Below are positions 24,931 to 32,851 of a DNA stretch of 64,000 bases, piece by piece; the stretch's first letter is position 1, and every line of letters starts with the position of its first letter. The stretch is from Bacillota bacterium. Its GTDB lineage: Bacteria; Bacillota; Clostridia; Christensenellales; UMGS416. The notes under the pieces were generated by a model, which was given only the letters and a program-made list of their open reading frames with translations, was not told the DNA's origin and made no database searches. Location: the NCBI GenBank assembly GCA_023435705.1, contig JAEYRH010000004.1:124001-188000 (forward strand), written 5' to 3'. Position numbers and translations under genes: made by a program.

Positions 24931-26325
24931 TCAGAACCCAAAATACTCCTTGGCGTTCTGATAGCACACCCCCCGCACCATCGGCTCCAGGATGGCCATG
25001 TCATCGGGGCACTCGCCCTCCTCCACCCAGCAGCCCAGCAGGTTGCAGAATATCCTGCGGAAATACTCATGGCGTGTGTAGGAAAGGAAGCTGCGGCTGT
25101 CGGTGAGCATGCCCACGAAGCGGGAGAGCAGCCCCAGATTGGCCAGGTCGGTCATCTGGCGCTCCATGCCGTCCTTGTGGTCGGCAAACCACCAGGCGGA
25201 GCCCATCTGCAGCTTGCCCGGCACATCACCGGCGAAGCAACCGATGGTGCTGGCGATCACGTAATAATCTTTGGGGTTCAGCGTGTAGACGATCGTGCGG
25301 GGCAATTTGCCGCGGCAGGCCAAGCCATCCAGCAGCGCGGACAGGCTGTTGGCCAGGCGGCGGTCAGCCACGGCGTCAAAGCCGGCGTCAGGCCCCAGGC
25401 GGGCAAACATGGCGCTGTTGTTGTTGCGGGTGGCGCCGATGTGCAGCTGCATCGCCCAACCGAGCTCAGCGTAGCGGGTGCCCAGCCAGTGCAGCAATGT
25501 TGAACGGAACACTTCAGCCTTCTGGCCGGTCACTTCCTTGCCGGCCAGCGCCTTTTCAAAGAGGCTTGCGGCCTCGTCTGCCTGGCAGCCGGTGAAACGC
25601 AGCGCCTCAAAGCCGTGATCGCTCAGGCGGCAGCCCATCTCATGGAAGAAGGCAAGACGGTTGTCCAGCGCCTCCAACAGTGTGTCCCAGTCGGTTATTG
25701 CGATGCCGGCGGCGCGGCCCAGCGTCGCGATGTAATCGGTGAAGCCGGGCTTATCGATGTTCAGCGCTTTGTCAGGCCGCCATGCCGGAAGCACGCGGCA
25801 AGCAAAGCCGGAGGCGGCAATCTGCCGGTGCCACTCCAGGCTGTCTGCCGGGTCGTCGGTGGTGCAGAGGCACTCCACGTTGGAGCGGGCGATCAAGCCC
25901 CTGGCGCCCATGTCCGGCCTGGCCAACTCGGCTTTTGCTTTCTCCCAGATGGCCGGGGCGGTGGCAGGGGTCAGAACTTCGTCCACGCCGAAGTAGCGCT
26001 TCAGCTCCAGATGGGTCCAATGAAACAGCGGGTTGCCCACTGCCATCGGCACCGTAGCGGCCCAAGCCAGGAAGCGCTCGTAGTCATCGGCCGGGCCGGT
26101 GACGAGCCGCTCCTCCACACCATTGATCCGCATGGCCCGCCACTTGTAGTGGTCACCGGCAAGCCACGCCTCCGTGAGGTTAGCAAAATGCCTGTCCTCC
26201 GCGATCTCGCGGGGGTTCAGGTGGCAGTGGTAGTCGATGATGGGCAGGCCCTTGGCGATCTCGTGATAGAGGGTGCGGGCGGTGGGTGTTTGAAGCAGGA
26301 AATCCTCATCCATGAAAGGTTTCAT
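24931..26325 (-). CDS. uxaC: Glucuronate isomerase (uronate isomerase)
   Basis: A 464-residue enzyme that isomerises glucuronate to fructuronate and galacturonate to tagaturonate. It matches UxaC (about 470 residues in E. coli): IIDYHCHLNPREIAEDRHF near the N-terminus holds the metal-binding HxH, and HIGATRNNN and DSRSFLSYTRHEYFRRI are also family motifs. Start is the ATG giving MKPFMDEDF after AAAGGAAACCGC. It is a lone gene here: no uxaA, uxaB, kdgK or kdgA is nearby, though the GH4 enzyme at 53741 might release uronates. Confidence 0.93.
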   Translation of the reverse strand: MKPFMDEDFLLQTPTARTLYHEIAKGLPIIDYHCHLNPREIAEDRHFANLTEAWLAGDHYKWRAMRINGVEERLVTGPADDYERFLAWAATVPMAVGNPLFHWTHLELKRYFGVDEVLTPATAPAIWEKAKAELARPDMGARGLIARSNVECLCTTDDPADSLEWHRQIAASGFACRVLPAWRPDKALNIDKPGFTDYIATLGRAAGIAITDWDTLLEALDNRLAFFHEMGCRLSDHGFEALRFTGCQADEAASLFEKALAGKEVTGQKAEVFRSTLLHWLGTRYAELGWAMQLHIGATRNNNSAMFARLGPDAGFDAVADRRLANSLSALLDGLACRGKLPRTIVYTLNPKDYYVIASTIGCFAGDVPGKLQMGSAWWFADHKDGMERQMTDLANLGLLSRFVGMLTDSRSFLSYTRHEYFRRIFCNLLGCWVEEGECPDDMAILEPMVRGVCYQNAKEYFGF

Positions 26326-26414
26326 TGCGGTTTCCTTTCGGGCGCGGTTATGATCAACACAGGGTAGCATGATCTGTTATGGAAATTATAAACGGCGCGG
26401 GCGGCGGAGACAAC

Positions 26415-26566
26415 AGGGAGCCCCCTGCCAAACGGCAGGGGGCAATTAAGAGCGGGCCGGGACGGAGCCCCATGCGCTCGCTTCGCGAATCGCATCGGCA
26501 ATTGCCCGCACATTTGCTTCGCAAAAATGCTACACAATTGCCGGGGTAATACCCGGCCCCTACTGG
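26415..26566. repeat. Hairpin plus interrupted R1 repeat
   Basis: A stem GCCCCCTGCC/GGCAGGGGGC (26419-26442) is followed by an R1 copy split in two: GCGGGCCGGGACGGAGCCC (26452-26470) and CCCGGCCCCTACTGG (26552-26566). The 80-base insert has its own nested inverted repeat (CGGCAATTG ... CAATTGCCG). A palindrome inserted in a palindrome suggests a mobile mini-element. Confidence 0.65.
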
Positions 26567-26578
26567 CGGAAGGTGGGG

Positions 26579-27580
26579 TTATTCCCCGCAGTTCTTCCCG
26601 CACCAGGGGCAGGCCACCCAGTCGCGCTCCAGCGGCTTGCCGCAGGCGGTGCAGCTCTTGTGCAGGGGAGTCGCGCACCAGGGACAATAGGGGTGCTCCT
26701 CCTGCACGGGCTTGCCGCAAGCCGGGCAGACCGGGCACGCAATTGCCGGAGCCTTACTGGTTTGGTTCTGCACGATCCAGTAGACAATCAGGCCCACGAT
26801 ATTGGTCACCAGCACCAGCAGCGCCCAGGGTAGCGGCGGGGTCTTTTTGCGGCGGGCGTCCAGGAAGACCCACACGGGCAGCAGCAGCCAGTATGCAAGA
26901 ATCAGAATCGCACCGCTGTTGATGACGCCTGACCAAAGGCCCCATGGGTAATCCCGATTCATGGCATTATATATGCTGCTGGTCACATCACTGTTGTATA
27001 GCCACAGCAGGAGAAACTTTTTGTTCTGCAGCTTACCCTCAATCATGGTCATTTGTTTACGTGTGTCATTGGCCCCATCACTCCACTCCCGGAGAGCCTG
27101 GCGGGTCGTTTCCGCGGCTTCTATCGTCATGGATCCGTCACCGAAAATGCTGGTTTCCCCATAAGAACCGCCACCGTAACTACCGAATACATCAAATTGA
27201 TCGGGGGCGTACACAATGGCCCCGTACCAACGGTCAAAGAATACACTGATCTTGGTGGCCCCGGCGCGCAGGTATTGGTCATTGTAGCGGTAGAGGATCG
27301 AGCCGTTTTCATCCAACAGAACAATGTTGTTGTTCTTCCTCGTCTCCTCGGGGATCTGCTGCAAATATTGCTCGACTGCAACTTTTAGTGCGTCGCCCAC
27401 GCCGGAATCGATATAGGTTTCGGAAATTCCTTTTAGCAGCGCATCTCTAGTCTCTTCTTGTCTGGCGCTGAGATAAGCATAGTGGTTATTCTGGGTGTTG
27501 CCCAGGATCACCATCCCAATGCCCAACACCAAAATAAACACTATGAACCCCATAAAAACCCGTCGCATCACTTTACCCAT
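26579..27580 (-). CDS. Membrane protein with outer domain and double zinc ribbon, in sigma operon
   Basis: A 333-residue protein. An N-terminal membrane segment (about 7-27) is followed by an outer domain of about 170 residues (IVLLDENGSILYRYNDQYL looks sensor-like). Two membrane segments (about 218-240 and 250-275) follow, then a cytoplasmic tail with about four CxxC knuckles (CPVCPACGKPVQE, CPWCATPL, CTACGKPLE, CPWCGK). Third gene of the ECF sigma operon; start overlaps the upstream stop. Start chosen after GGAGAGGAG. It could be a signal receptor or a product controlled by the sigma factor. Confidence 0.65.
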   Translation of the reverse strand: MGKVMRRVFMGFIVFILVLGIGMVILGNTQNNHYAYLSARQEETRDALLKGISETYIDSGVGDALKVAVEQYLQQIPEETRKNNNIVLLDENGSILYRYNDQYLRAGATKISVFFDRWYGAIVYAPDQFDVFGSYGGGSYGETSIFGDGSMTIEAAETTRQALREWSDGANDTRKQMTMIEGKLQNKKFLLLWLYNSDVTSSIYNAMNRDYPWGLWSGVINSGAILILAYWLLLPVWVFLDARRKKTPPLPWALLVLVTNIVGLIVYWIVQNQTSKAPAIACPVCPACGKPVQEEHPYCPWCATPLHKSCTACGKPLERDWVACPWCGKNCGE

Positions 27581-27935
27581 TGGTTTGCACTCCTCTCCTT
27601 TGCCCACCCAACAATGGCAGGCAGCATGTCAGCATCAATATGGCGGCAAGCACCCCGGCAGCAAGGCCCCACCGGCAGGGGCTTTCCAGCAGATAATCCA
27701 GGTTTTGCCAGCCCAGCAGCGCCACAGCGGCGAAAAGGGCCATGCCCCCGGCCAGCGCCAACGCCTGCCACAGCAGCTTTCGGCGCTCAACGCGCCTTTC
27801 CCGCAAGGCAAACACGACTCGGCCAATCTGCGGCGACAACGCGGCCAGCGCAAGCGCCGTATCTTCCGGGCAAGGAGCGGCTTTTGCCGCCAGCGCCGCA
27901 ATGGCCTCAAGCTCTTGTTTGGTTGGTTTTGGCAT
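27573..27935 (-). CDS. Putative anti-sigma / membrane protein of the ECF operon
   Basis: A 120-residue protein with about 55 soluble N-terminal residues (helical, Arg-rich near VFALRERRVERRK) and two membrane segments (about 57-78 and 90-110). Its gene overlaps the sigma factor gene by 29 bases, the usual site for an anti-sigma factor, and the layout (cytoplasmic N-terminus plus membrane anchor) fits. There is no zinc-binding HxxxCxxC motif, so assignment rests on context. Confidence 0.55.
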   Translation of the reverse strand: MPKPTKQELEAIAALAAKAAPCPEDTALALAALSPQIGRVVFALRERRVERRKLLWQALALAGGMALFAAVALLGWQNLDYLLESPCRWGLAAGVLAAILMLTCCLPLLGGQRRGVQTNG

Positions 27936-28479
27936 TTGGGCCCTCCCCCTCCAGGCTGGAATACTGCTTGCGGAGCCGTGTGAGCGCCGCGTTCAAGCGG
28001 GACTTCACGATGGCAGGCTTCACACTGAGGATGGCGGCAATTTCCCGGTGCGACAGGCCGTGGAACCACCGGAACAGCATGAGCTCTTTGTCTGCCGGGG
28101 GCAACCTGTCCAGCGCTGCCATGAGACCGGCGGCCTCTGCCCGGCGGATGGTGTCGTCACAGGCATCGCATGCGGTGGCCGCCCAGCCGTCGCCCTCCGG
28201 CAGCGGCTCCTCGCGGCGCTTGCGGCTTTCGTCAATCATGCGGTTGCGGGCAATGCGGAACACCCAGCTCAGAAAGCCCGCCCCGGGCCGGGGCCGCCAG
28301 GCATCCAGCGATTGGAGCATGCTGAGAACCGTGTCCTGCGCCAGGTCCGCCGCCCTCTCGCGGCTGCCGGTCATCCGCACGAGGTAGCCGAACACCGCCC
28401 GGTGGCAGTCTGCCGCCAGCTGTTCCAACGCCTGCCGGTCTCCGGCAAGGGCCTTGTGAAGGCTGGGCGGCTGGTTCAT
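27907..28479 (-). CDS. ECF-type RNA polymerase sigma factor
   Basis: A 190-residue sigma-70 family protein of the ECF group. Region 2 is residues about 15-85 (FGYLVRMTGSRERAADLAQDTVLSML then FLSWVFRIARNRMIDESRKR) and region 4 about 120-175 (ALDRLPPADKELMLFRWFHGLSHREIAAIL then VKSRLNAALTRLRK). It lacks sigma domains 1 and 3. Start is the ATG after GGAGGGAACCTA. It heads an operon with a probable anti-sigma gene and a sensor-like membrane gene. An ECF-type promoter lies upstream, suggesting autoregulation, and the same motif precedes the ABC exporter at 24603. Confidence 0.9.
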   Translation of the reverse strand: MNQPPSLHKALAGDRQALEQLAADCHRAVFGYLVRMTGSRERAADLAQDTVLSMLQSLDAWRPRPGAGFLSWVFRIARNRMIDESRKRREEPLPEGDGWAATACDACDDTIRRAEAAGLMAALDRLPPADKELMLFRWFHGLSHREIAAILSVKPAIVKSRLNAALTRLRKQYSSLEGEGPNAKTNQTRA

Positions 28480-28517
28480 AGGTTCCCTCCCCGGTGTTGC
28501 AGCGCTGTCATGGATAT

Positions 28518-28542
28518 AACGGATGAATGGGCAAAAGGTTGG
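28518..28542 (-). promoter_or_regulatory. Putative autoregulated ECF sigma promoter
   Basis: Minus strand CCAAC, 16 bases, CGTT, then ATATCCATG, about 35 bases before the sigma gene start. It matches the exporter motif at 24640-24664 in both boxes, spacing and the downstream ATCCATG. Confidence 0.6.
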
Positions 28543-28613
28543 GGTTGGTTGGAAAATGCATCCGGTTCTTTCGGAATCATATGTTAGTATAGAACACTTC
28601 GGGGGTGCCGGCA

Positions 28614-29156
28614 ATGAAATCCATCACCGCAAAGAGCCTGCTGCTTGGGCTGTTGTTCCTGCTGTGCGCTGCGCCGCTCATCTGGGAACTGGCCGGTTGG
28701 AGCATGGATGAGCGGTCGGTGGCAGCCATCGCGATGGACCCCTATGAGGTACGCAGCCAGCTGCTCATGGAGGCCATGGACAGGGTGGGCGTGTGCAAAC
28801 CGGAAGATGCCGCACGGCTTTGGGCCGACGGTGTGCAAGGCCGCAGCGGGGCGATGCAGTATGCCGCGCTTTCCTCCCGGTTGAAAAAGGAATATGCAGC
28901 AGCGCTGGAGACCTTCGCGCCAAATTGGGTCACCGGCGGGTCCAGCCCCTGGGTGCAGCAGGTGGAAATTGTGAAATCCGACAGGCAAACCACAGGGCAA
29001 CACACATTCCAGCTACGATTCCACATGATGACCAGCGCAGGGCCGGCCGGAACGCTGGGGGCCTGCCTTGTCGTGGCGGAGGAAGATGGCTTCTGGCGCG
29101 TGACTGCGATGGCATACGACGACGACCTGGTCCCTTATACGGGTTACAAGCCATAA
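28614..29156 (+). CDS. Exported hypothetical protein
   Basis: A 180-residue protein with a signal peptide or signal anchor (Met-Lys start, hydrophobic stretch about residues 9-28). Residues 30-180 are soluble and contain EAAARLWADGVQGRSGAMQYA-like helical text, then beta strands ending FWRVTAMAYDDD. The helix then strand layout resembles small extracellular NTF2-like proteins (for example DUF4829), but I cannot prove it. It is divergent from the sigma operon and 60 bases upstream of a phosphoesterase gene on the same strand. Confidence 0.55.
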   Translation: MKSITAKSLLLGLLFLLCAAPLIWELAGWSMDERSVAAIAMDPYEVRSQLLMEAMDRVGVCKPEDAARLWADGVQGRSGAMQYAALSSRLKKEYAAALETFAPNWVTGGSSPWVQQVEIVKSDRQTTGQHTFQLRFHMMTSAGPAGTLGACLVVAEEDGFWRVTAMAYDDDLVPYTGYKP

Positions 29157-29216
29157 TGCTGCAATGGAATTGGCAGAAATGGTATACTATGGTCATAGCG
29201 GAACAAAGTGGAGCTT

Positions 29217-30089
29217 ATGAAGCGCAAAACGAAACGTCCATTGTCCAAACGCACCCGGGTGCTGCTGCTGGCATTTGCCTGTGTGGCGGCATTTTGCCTG
29301 CTCTGGGGCCTCGCCGTGGAGCCGCTGCGGCTCACCGTGAGCGAAGTGGAGGATGCGGACAGCCGCCTGCCAAAGGAATTTGACGGCACACGGGTGGTGC
29401 TGCTGACCGACATCCACGTGGGGCCGTTTTACTCCGAGCGCGACGTGGAGCGCATGCTGGAGAAGATGGCAGAGCTTGACCCCGATATGGTGCTCTTCGG
29501 TGGCGACCTGCTGCAAAAGGTGAGCGACTATCAACAGGTGGACGGTGCGCGGGTGAGCCGGGCATTCGCCAAGCTCAAGCCCCGGCTGGGAAAATTCGCC
29601 GTGCTGGGCAATCATGACATCCGCACAACTGACATGCAGCAAACCGCCACAAGCATTCTGGAGAATGGCGGGTTTCAGATCCTGCAAAACGATTCGAGGG
29701 AGATCGCGCCGGGCTTTTTCCTCTGCGGCACAGGGTCCGCATCAGACGACGGACCCGGCAGCCCCACCGACCAGGCCGACGTGTCCAAAGTGGCATGGAC
29801 GACAGAACACAATGCGTTTTCCCTGCTCCTCAGCCACGAGCCGTCGCAAACCGAAGCCAACACAAAATACCCCTTCGCGCTGCAGCTCTCCGGTCACACC
29901 CACGGCGGGCAGATTTCACTGCCATTGATCGGGCCGTTTTTACTCTACGGCCATGAGGATTACTTCGCCGGTTTTTACACAGCAGGCCAGACCCGGCTGT
30001 ATGTGAGCCGGGGCATCGGCACATCGGTGGTGCGGGCGCGGTTTTTGGCCCCGCCGGAGATTGTGGTAGTGACGCTGAGGAAGGAATAG
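29217..30089 (+). CDS. Membrane-anchored metallophosphoesterase (YkuE/YaeI-like)
   Basis: A 290-residue calcineurin-like phosphoesterase. An N-terminal membrane anchor (about 14-33) is followed by the metal-binding motifs LLTDIHVGPF (DxH), FGGDLLQK (GD), GNHDIR (GNH[DE]), LLLSHEP and SGHTHGGQ (GHxH). The size and motif set match YkuE/YaeI-type enzymes, some of which act on lipid phosphates such as UDP-diacylglucosamine or undecaprenyl compounds. The substrate here is unknown. Start set at the ATG after GTGGAGCTT; an in-frame GTG lies nine bases earlier. Confidence 0.85.
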   Translation: MKRKTKRPLSKRTRVLLLAFACVAAFCLLWGLAVEPLRLTVSEVEDADSRLPKEFDGTRVVLLTDIHVGPFYSERDVERMLEKMAELDPDMVLFGGDLLQKVSDYQQVDGARVSRAFAKLKPRLGKFAVLGNHDIRTTDMQQTATSILENGGFQILQNDSREIAPGFFLCGTGSASDDGPGSPTDQADVSKVAWTTEHNAFSLLLSHEPSQTEANTKYPFALQLSGHTHGGQISLPLIGPFLLYGHEDYFAGFYTAGQTRLYVSRGIGTSVVRARFLAPPEIVVVTLRKE

Positions 30090-30110
30090 ACCTTCCAACC
30101 GGCCAAAAAC

Positions 30111-30138
30111 GGGGCCGGTACGGAGCCCGGCCCGTACA
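30111..30138. repeat. GC-rich palindromic repeat R1
   Basis: GGGGCCGGTACGGAGCCCGG then CCCGTACATGG: an R1 copy with two changes, just after the phosphoesterase gene, able to form the same hairpin. Confidence 0.75.
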
Positions 30139-30196
30139 TGGAGAGAAAGCCTTAGCTGTCTTCTCTTCATCAATCTGGTTTTGGAGGAATATCACT

Positions 30197-30436
30197 ATGA
30201 TTCTTCCCTGGAATCGCCGTGAAGTGTATCTGGGCAACTCGCTAAGGGAGTTTTCCGACATTCGGCAGGCGTTGGCCTCCGGCGGCATCAAGTATGCACT
30301 CAGGGTGGTGGACAATTACCGTGACCGGGGCCGCACCGGTAGCCTGGGCCTAAACCAGGAGCTGATGGTGACCTATTACCTCTATGTGCACAAGCAGGAC
30401 TATGAGCGGGCATGCACGGTGATCACGCATGCTTGA
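30197..30436 (+). CDS. Small hypothetical protein, DUF2007-like
   Basis: A 79-residue soluble protein: YLGNSLREFSDIRQALASGGIKYALRV, then YYLYVHKQDYERACTVI. The alternation of a start strand, a helix addressing 'which copy', and a closing YVHKQDYERA strand-helix resembles DUF2007 signal-transducing-like domains. It has a strong ribosome binding site (GGAGGAATATCACT). Nothing in the surroundings points to a role. Confidence 0.5.
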   Translation: MILPWNRREVYLGNSLREFSDIRQALASGGIKYALRVVDNYRDRGRTGSLGLNQELMVTYYLYVHKQDYERACTVITHA

Positions 30437-30485
30437 TGCCGTGGTTATTTGGATTATTAGTGTGTTGCTGAAGACAATTAGCATT

Positions 30486-30630
30486 AAAAGGCCCAAATAG
30501 GAGTTTATTTGGGCATTAAAAAGATATTTAGTTTAGGTAATGTCTCTCCAATGCATTCTATTCCACGTAAACACCTCCAACTAACGCTCAATAGATATTA
30601 TGCTGTGAAACTGAAAAAGAACACTAGCAT
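30486..30630 (-). ncRNA. Candidate small non-coding RNA
   Basis: On the minus strand a consensus promoter (TTGACA at 30659-30664, 16 bases, TATAAT at 30637-30642) fires into an AT-rich stretch that ends about 145 bases later at a hairpin (GCCCAAATA, loop, TATTTGGGC) followed by CTTTT. No open frame longer than a few codons follows the GGAGGTG present inside (about 30573-30579). The unit lies between the 79-residue gene and the AT-rich deformylase cassette. It could instead be a leader or an antitoxin RNA. Confidence 0.5.
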
Positions 30631-30690
30631 AAGTCTATTATACGTAGGTACGACATTCTGTCAAGATTATCATACCCCGTTTTGGATTGT

Positions 30691-31494
30691 TTAGAACGAC
30701 CAATCAATAACATATCTGCCCCCGAACACGGGATGTTCGATTGTCCATTCTACAAACTTCTTATCATTAAGAGTATCATAATCATACTCTACATTATCAC
30801 TACATTTAAAATGGTTATCATCAGTGTAATGTAAGTATTCCACCTTACGTATATTATGCGGTTTCAGTGTATTGTCAAAAACAACTCTTAAGGTAAGTTT
30901 ATCCGTGATTTCATAGACACCACTTGACAAATGTAAAGAGGATGTTCCATTCGGATCAACCAAACCTTGGATTTTCATACCCATTTTTATCTCTTGTCCT
31001 CGGCATACCCTTTTCTTATCGTAATTGTTAATTCGATAATTTTGCATTCCGTATTTGTTGTCAAGAATCTCAATAGATTGTCCTGGAAATAAAGGTTCTA
31101 CAACACAAGTATTGTTACCAGTCCACTTATACTTATCATCAATATGGTCCACGCCATTATGCAAAGCAACTCCTTCAAATATCTTTTCATGATACATCTC
31201 ATGTCTACTGAAAAATTCATACACAACAGTTTTATGATTTAACTTGTATGGTTGGTCAGGTGCAGTTAAGTTCATAAGTGCGACAAGTATACGATATGCT
31301 ATTTGCGAAAAGTTTCGAACAATGAGAATAATTATTATTGCTGCTATTACACATATCGCAATTTTTAACGGCGTTTCAACATCTTTCGCTAATACAATAA
31401 AAGGAACTATAGTAATGGCTGCAGAAATGACCCCCAACACATCTGCAGTAATTGATAATAATTTGACTTTCTTGTCCTCACATTTCTCTCTCAT
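30691..31494 (-). CDS. Two-TM protein with C-terminal beta-rich domain, in AT-rich cassette
   Basis: I do not recognise this 267-residue protein. Two membrane segments (about 14-35 and 43-62) are followed by a soluble domain of about 200 residues with many alternating hydrophobic/polar strands (NYRINNYDKKRVCRG, SSLHLSSGVYEITDKLTLRVVF). The two-TM plus beta-rich layout recalls membrane effectors of bacterial defence systems, but that is only topology. Its gene overlaps the deformylase gene by four bases and has clearly lower GC than the rest of the window, suggesting recent acquisition of the pair. Confidence 0.6.
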   Translation of the reverse strand: MREKCEDKKVKLLSITADVLGVISAAITIVPFIVLAKDVETPLKIAICVIAAIIIILIVRNFSQIAYRILVALMNLTAPDQPYKLNHKTVVYEFFSRHEMYHEKIFEGVALHNGVDHIDDKYKWTGNNTCVVEPLFPGQSIEILDNKYGMQNYRINNYDKKRVCRGQEIKMGMKIQGLVDPNGTSSLHLSSGVYEITDKLTLRVVFDNTLKPHNIRKVEYLHYTDDNHFKCSDNVEYDYDTLNDKKFVEWTIEHPVFGGRYVIDWSF

Positions 31495-32093
31495 GTTTGC
31501 TTGCCCTCGACTTCATATGTTTCATTTTGGTTGGCTTTTTCTATTAATCTTTGAATTGTTCTTACAGCAAGCTTATTTGGGTGACCTGCATCAGTAATAA
31601 CTGTATCCCCAGGCTTCATACGGTCAACGTATAGAATCCCATCAACATGATCTATTTCATGTTGCATGACGACCGCAAGAAAGCCAGTATAGTCCACCAT
31701 TTTATATGAACCACATATATCTTGATACTTAACCTTTACACATTTATAGCGACATACATTACCTACTACACCTGGCACACTTAGGCAACTTTCAGATGAC
31801 TCTTCCTGCTCTTCTCCTACCGGTTCATATGATGGATTAATTAGCAAAATTGGCTTTTTGCTATCACGATTAATGTCTATTGCTACGACCCTAAGTTGAA
31901 TACCAACTTGCGGGGCTGCCAATCCTACCCCACTCGGAGTAGTATAAAGGGTTTCGAAAAGATCAGAGACAAAAGTATGAAACCAACTGCTGGCAATGTC
32001 CTCAGCAGTAACCGATCTGCTTTTCTGTCTTAATGCTATATCAGACGAATTCCACATAGAATCAGACAATGCGCTTATTCTTAACACACTCAT
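31491..32093 (-). CDS. Peptide deformylase-family protein
   Basis: A 200-residue protein with the three deformylase motifs: GVGLAAPQVG (about residue 55), ESCLSVPG (about 100, the metal Cys) and QHEIDHVDG (about 142, HExxH). Housekeeping Def removes the formyl group from nascent proteins. This copy is AT-rich, lies away from fmt/priA-type neighbours and overlaps a membrane-protein gene, so it is likely an accessory paralogue. The start at 32093 is fixed by a promoter whose start site is near 32107; an upstream ATG at 32123 precedes that site. Confidence 0.85.
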   Translation of the reverse strand: MSVLRISALSDSMWNSSDIALRQKSRSVTAEDIASSWFHTFVSDLFETLYTTPSGVGLAAPQVGIQLRVVAIDINRDSKKPILLINPSYEPVGEEQEESSESCLSVPGVVGNVCRYKCVKVKYQDICGSYKMVDYTGFLAVVMQHEIDHVDGILYVDRMKPGDTVITDAGHPNKLAVRTIQRLIEKANQNETYEVEGKQT

Positions 32094-32113
32094 TCTTAAT
32101 TCACCCTTAGCGA

Positions 32114-32142
32114 AATTTATCATATATTTTAAAATATGTCAA
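32114..32142 (-). promoter_or_regulatory. Promoter of the deformylase cassette
   Basis: TTGACA, 17 bases, TAAATT on the minus strand; leader of about 14 bases containing AAGGGTG. Confidence 0.75.
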
Positions 32143-32166
32143 TATTTAACTATCTAGTTTGAATTG

Positions 32167-32748
32167 TTATGCAAACAGCGACACCGCGCAATAAACAAGC
32201 AGCAGCGCCATCACAATGTTGAAGGCCAATTGGTGCCTGGCGAGGAACCGCTGAAACACCGCACCGAAGGCCGCCCAGCTGCAGGTGGACGCGACGGTGA
32301 GCAACGATAAGGCGAGCGCCAGCGCCGCGATGGGCAGCACAGTGTGGTAATACGGGGTGATGTAGGTGGCAGCCACAGTGATGCCAAACAGCACACCCTT
32401 AGGATTGATGAACTGCAGCAGCACGCCGGACAAAAAGCTGGTGTGCTCCTTTGCTCCATCCTGCCCGTGGGGTTTGCTGCGCAGTGTTTTATAAGCCAGA
32501 TAAAGCATGTAAGCCGCGCCAACGGCAGCCATCCAGGGCTTGACCTGCGGAAGCACACCGTAGAGCGCCGCGCTGAACGCAACACTGACCGCCAAAAGCA
32601 ACAAGAAACCCACTGCCACCCCCATATTGAAGGGCAGGCTCTTCCTGAAGCCATATCGGCCGGCGTTGCCCAGCGCCATGATGTTGTTGGGCCCCGGCGT
32701 AAAGATCGCCAACATCGAGAACGTGACAAACGACAGCATGTTTGGCAT
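32167..32748 (-). CDS. LysE/RhtB family exporter
   Basis: A 193-residue membrane protein with about six segments. The FTPGPNNIMALGNAGRYGFR motif near residue 16 and the FINPKGVLFGI motif near 117 are those of the RhtB/LysE family, exporters of amino acids or their analogues. It is divergent from an XRE-cupin regulator gene, with two inverted repeats between them, so its expression is likely controlled by that regulator. Confidence 0.88.
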   Translation of the reverse strand: MPNMLSFVTFSMLAIFTPGPNNIMALGNAGRYGFRKSLPFNMGVAVGFLLLLAVSVAFSAALYGVLPQVKPWMAAVGAAYMLYLAYKTLRSKPHGQDGAKEHTSFLSGVLLQFINPKGVLFGITVAATYITPYYHTVLPIAALALALSLLTVASTCSWAAFGAVFQRFLARHQLAFNIVMALLLVYCAVSLFA

Positions 32749-32763
32749 GGCATAGCCTCAATT

Positions 32764-32825
32764 CGTATGATATAATTGCCCGCAGGTGCGAGATATCGCA
32801 CGTCACCGTTATAATATATCATACG
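32764..32825. promoter_or_regulatory. Operator region between lysE-like and XRE-cupin genes
   Basis: An 11-bp perfect inverted repeat (CGTATGATATA at 32764-32774, TATATCATACG at 32815-32825) flanks a second palindrome (GTGCGA GATA TCGCAC, 32786-32801). A plus-strand TATAAT lies at 32810-32815, so binding here could repress both directions. Confidence 0.7.
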
Positions 32826-32851
32826 TGCATTTTATTGCACAAGAGGGAACT

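Noticed and set aside
30509..30694. 61-codon plus-strand frame in the AT-rich gap
   Set aside because: No ribosome binding site, no recognisable pattern, and it overlaps a minus-strand promoter and the candidate small RNA.
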